A stretch of 6,029 nucleotides of DNA from Candidatus Desantisbacteria bacterium CG2_30_40_21 (lineage in GTDB: Bacteria; UBA9089; CG2-30-40-21). Of this stretch, positions 5,636-6,029 are shown one piece after another. The notes beneath the pieces were generated by a model. It had not been told where the DNA came from. It did not search any database and saw nothing but the letters and a program-made list of their open reading frames with translations. The first letter of the stretch is position 1. Each line of letters begins with the position of its first letter. The stretch lies in assembly GCA_001873945.1 (NCBI GenBank), contig MNYI01000092.1, positions 1 through 6,029 of the forward strand, read 5' to 3'. The position numbers were made by a program, and so were the translations under genes.

Positions 5636-5798
5636 GTCAAGAAAAAATAACTTGTACAGTCATGCCACCGATCCATCTTGGCTGGTTTCGTTGTTCGTTG
5701 CTTACGAACAGTCTGACAAGTCAGACTTGTCAGACTTGTCAGACTTGCCAGCCAAGCGTCTTGAGTAACTCTTGGTGTACAACTTATTTTTTCTTGAC
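5636..5798. mobile_element. 163-bp MITE-like element in the hslV leader
   Basis: The 23-bp ends at 5636-5658 and 5776-5798 are inverted repeats with one mismatch (gtcaagaaaaaataa against ttattttttcttgac, then ttgtaca against tgtacaa). Nested inside are cttggctgg (5677-5685) with ccagccaag (5748-5756), gttcgt (5693-5698) with acgaac (5704-5709), and AGTCTGAC-AA-GTCAGACT (5710-5727). The unit GTCAGACTT is repeated three times with a 9-bp period at 5720-5746. There is no coding potential. Size, symmetry and a related end at 3534-3558 suggest a small dispersed element. The TTGAC at each end points outward and could supply a -35. Confidence 0.75.
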
Positions 5799-5829
5799 TC
5801 CTAAGTAATGACTTGATATTGTTGGTGAT

Positions 5830-5858
5830 ATTGTATCACAATTTAACCCAGATTGCAA
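5830..5858 (-). promoter_or_regulatory. Promoter of hslV-endonuclease Q, extended -10
   Basis: On the minus strand TTGCAA (5853-5858), 17 bp and TACAAT (5830-5835), preceded directly by TGA, make a good extended -10 promoter. Transcription would begin near 5823. That gives a leader of about 213 bases that contains the whole 163-bp element. No better promoter was seen between the element and the hslV ribosome binding site. Confidence 0.65.
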
Positions 5859-5925
5859 TCTATTTATTCCACCAGTTCCACATACCTGAGATAAACTACG
5901 AATCGACAGAATCCTTCCTCTCCTT

Positions 5926-6013
5926 GTCATTCTGGCTTGTCCAGAATCCTTCTTTTTATCCTGCCACATCTGCTGTGCTTAACAAAGAAGGATTCCCGAC
6001 AAGCGGGAATGAC
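5926..6013. repeat. REP-like pair of facing hairpin repeats
   Basis: Two related units face each other. The left has ATTCTGG-CTTGT-CCAGAAT (5929-5947) followed by ccttcttt. The right, read on the minus strand (6010-5992), has ATTCCCG-CTTGT-CGGGAAT followed by the same ccttcttt. Each is preceded by gtc. Both stems are perfect 7-bp pairs although they differ at two positions per arm. The spacer (about 28 bases) has no gene. A fragment, cagaatccttc at 5907-5917, may be a third, decayed copy. The arrangement resembles bacterial REP/BIME repeats. The rest of 5799-5925 holds the hslV promoter and nothing else I can name. Confidence 0.8.
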
Positions 6014-6029
6014 AGATCACAGAGGGGAA

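Noticed and set aside
5626..5641. Promoter directly before hslV using TTGACG of the element end
   Set aside because: With a 17-bp spacer the -10 would be TATCAC, immediately before the ATG, so transcription would start inside the coding region.
5611..5676. Longer hslV start adding 22 residues
   Set aside because: The extra residues come from the repeat element. The start at 5610 has AAGGAG at ideal spacing and gives the canonical catalytic numbering after removal of four residues.
5711..5746. CRISPR-like short array
   Set aside because: The three GTCAGACTT units are directly adjacent with no spacers, so this is a simple tandem repeat within an inverted-repeat element.
5784..5969. Minus-strand open frame of 61 codons upstream of hslV
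   Set aside because: Its sequence is the translation of the left REP-like hairpin plus the hslV promoter region and the end of the leader element (KKKDSGQARMT is repeat-derived).

Overview
The window is a low-GC bacterial chromosome segment in which all six genes read on the minus strand, with dispersed palindromic and transposon-like repeats in the gaps. A MlaE-type permease suggests a diderm (two-membrane) bacterium. The repeat density and gene mix would suit an uncultured environmental lineage, but no marker here fixes the phylum.

Read in the direction of transcription (right to left), the first unit is hslV (proteasome-like protease subunit) followed by an endonuclease Q-family DNA repair nuclease, coupled by a 4-bp ATGA overlap. 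A good extended -10 promoter lies about 210 bases upstream of hslV. A 163-bp inverted-repeat element sits between that promoter and the ribosome binding site, so the element would be transcribed as the hslV leader. A REP-like pair of facing hairpins lies further upstream. hslU, the usual partner of hslV, is not adjacent.

A 343-bp repeat-filled gap (3502-3844) separates this from the second unit: Nudix hydrolase, rplI (ribosomal protein L9), dnaB (replicative helicase) and mlaE (ABC lipid transporter permease). These genes are packed with a 4-bp overlap, a 2-bp gap and no gap. A near-consensus promoter (TTGACT, 17 bp, TAAAAT) ends 9 bases before the Nudix ATG, which implies a leaderless or almost leaderless message. 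Its -35 lies in a sequence that matches the ends of the element in front of hslV. The Nudix gene also carries an in-frame palindromic insertion of about 18 codons.

Beyond mlaE (1-420) lie two nearly identical tandem copies of a small element with 26-bp terminal inverted repeats. Each encloses a truncated start of a GxxExxY-family gene, so it looks like a non-autonomous miniature element. No RNA gene, CRISPR array, integrase or intact transposase was found. The core genes are ordinary; the unusual content is the way several small repeat families have entered promoters, leaders and a coding sequence.
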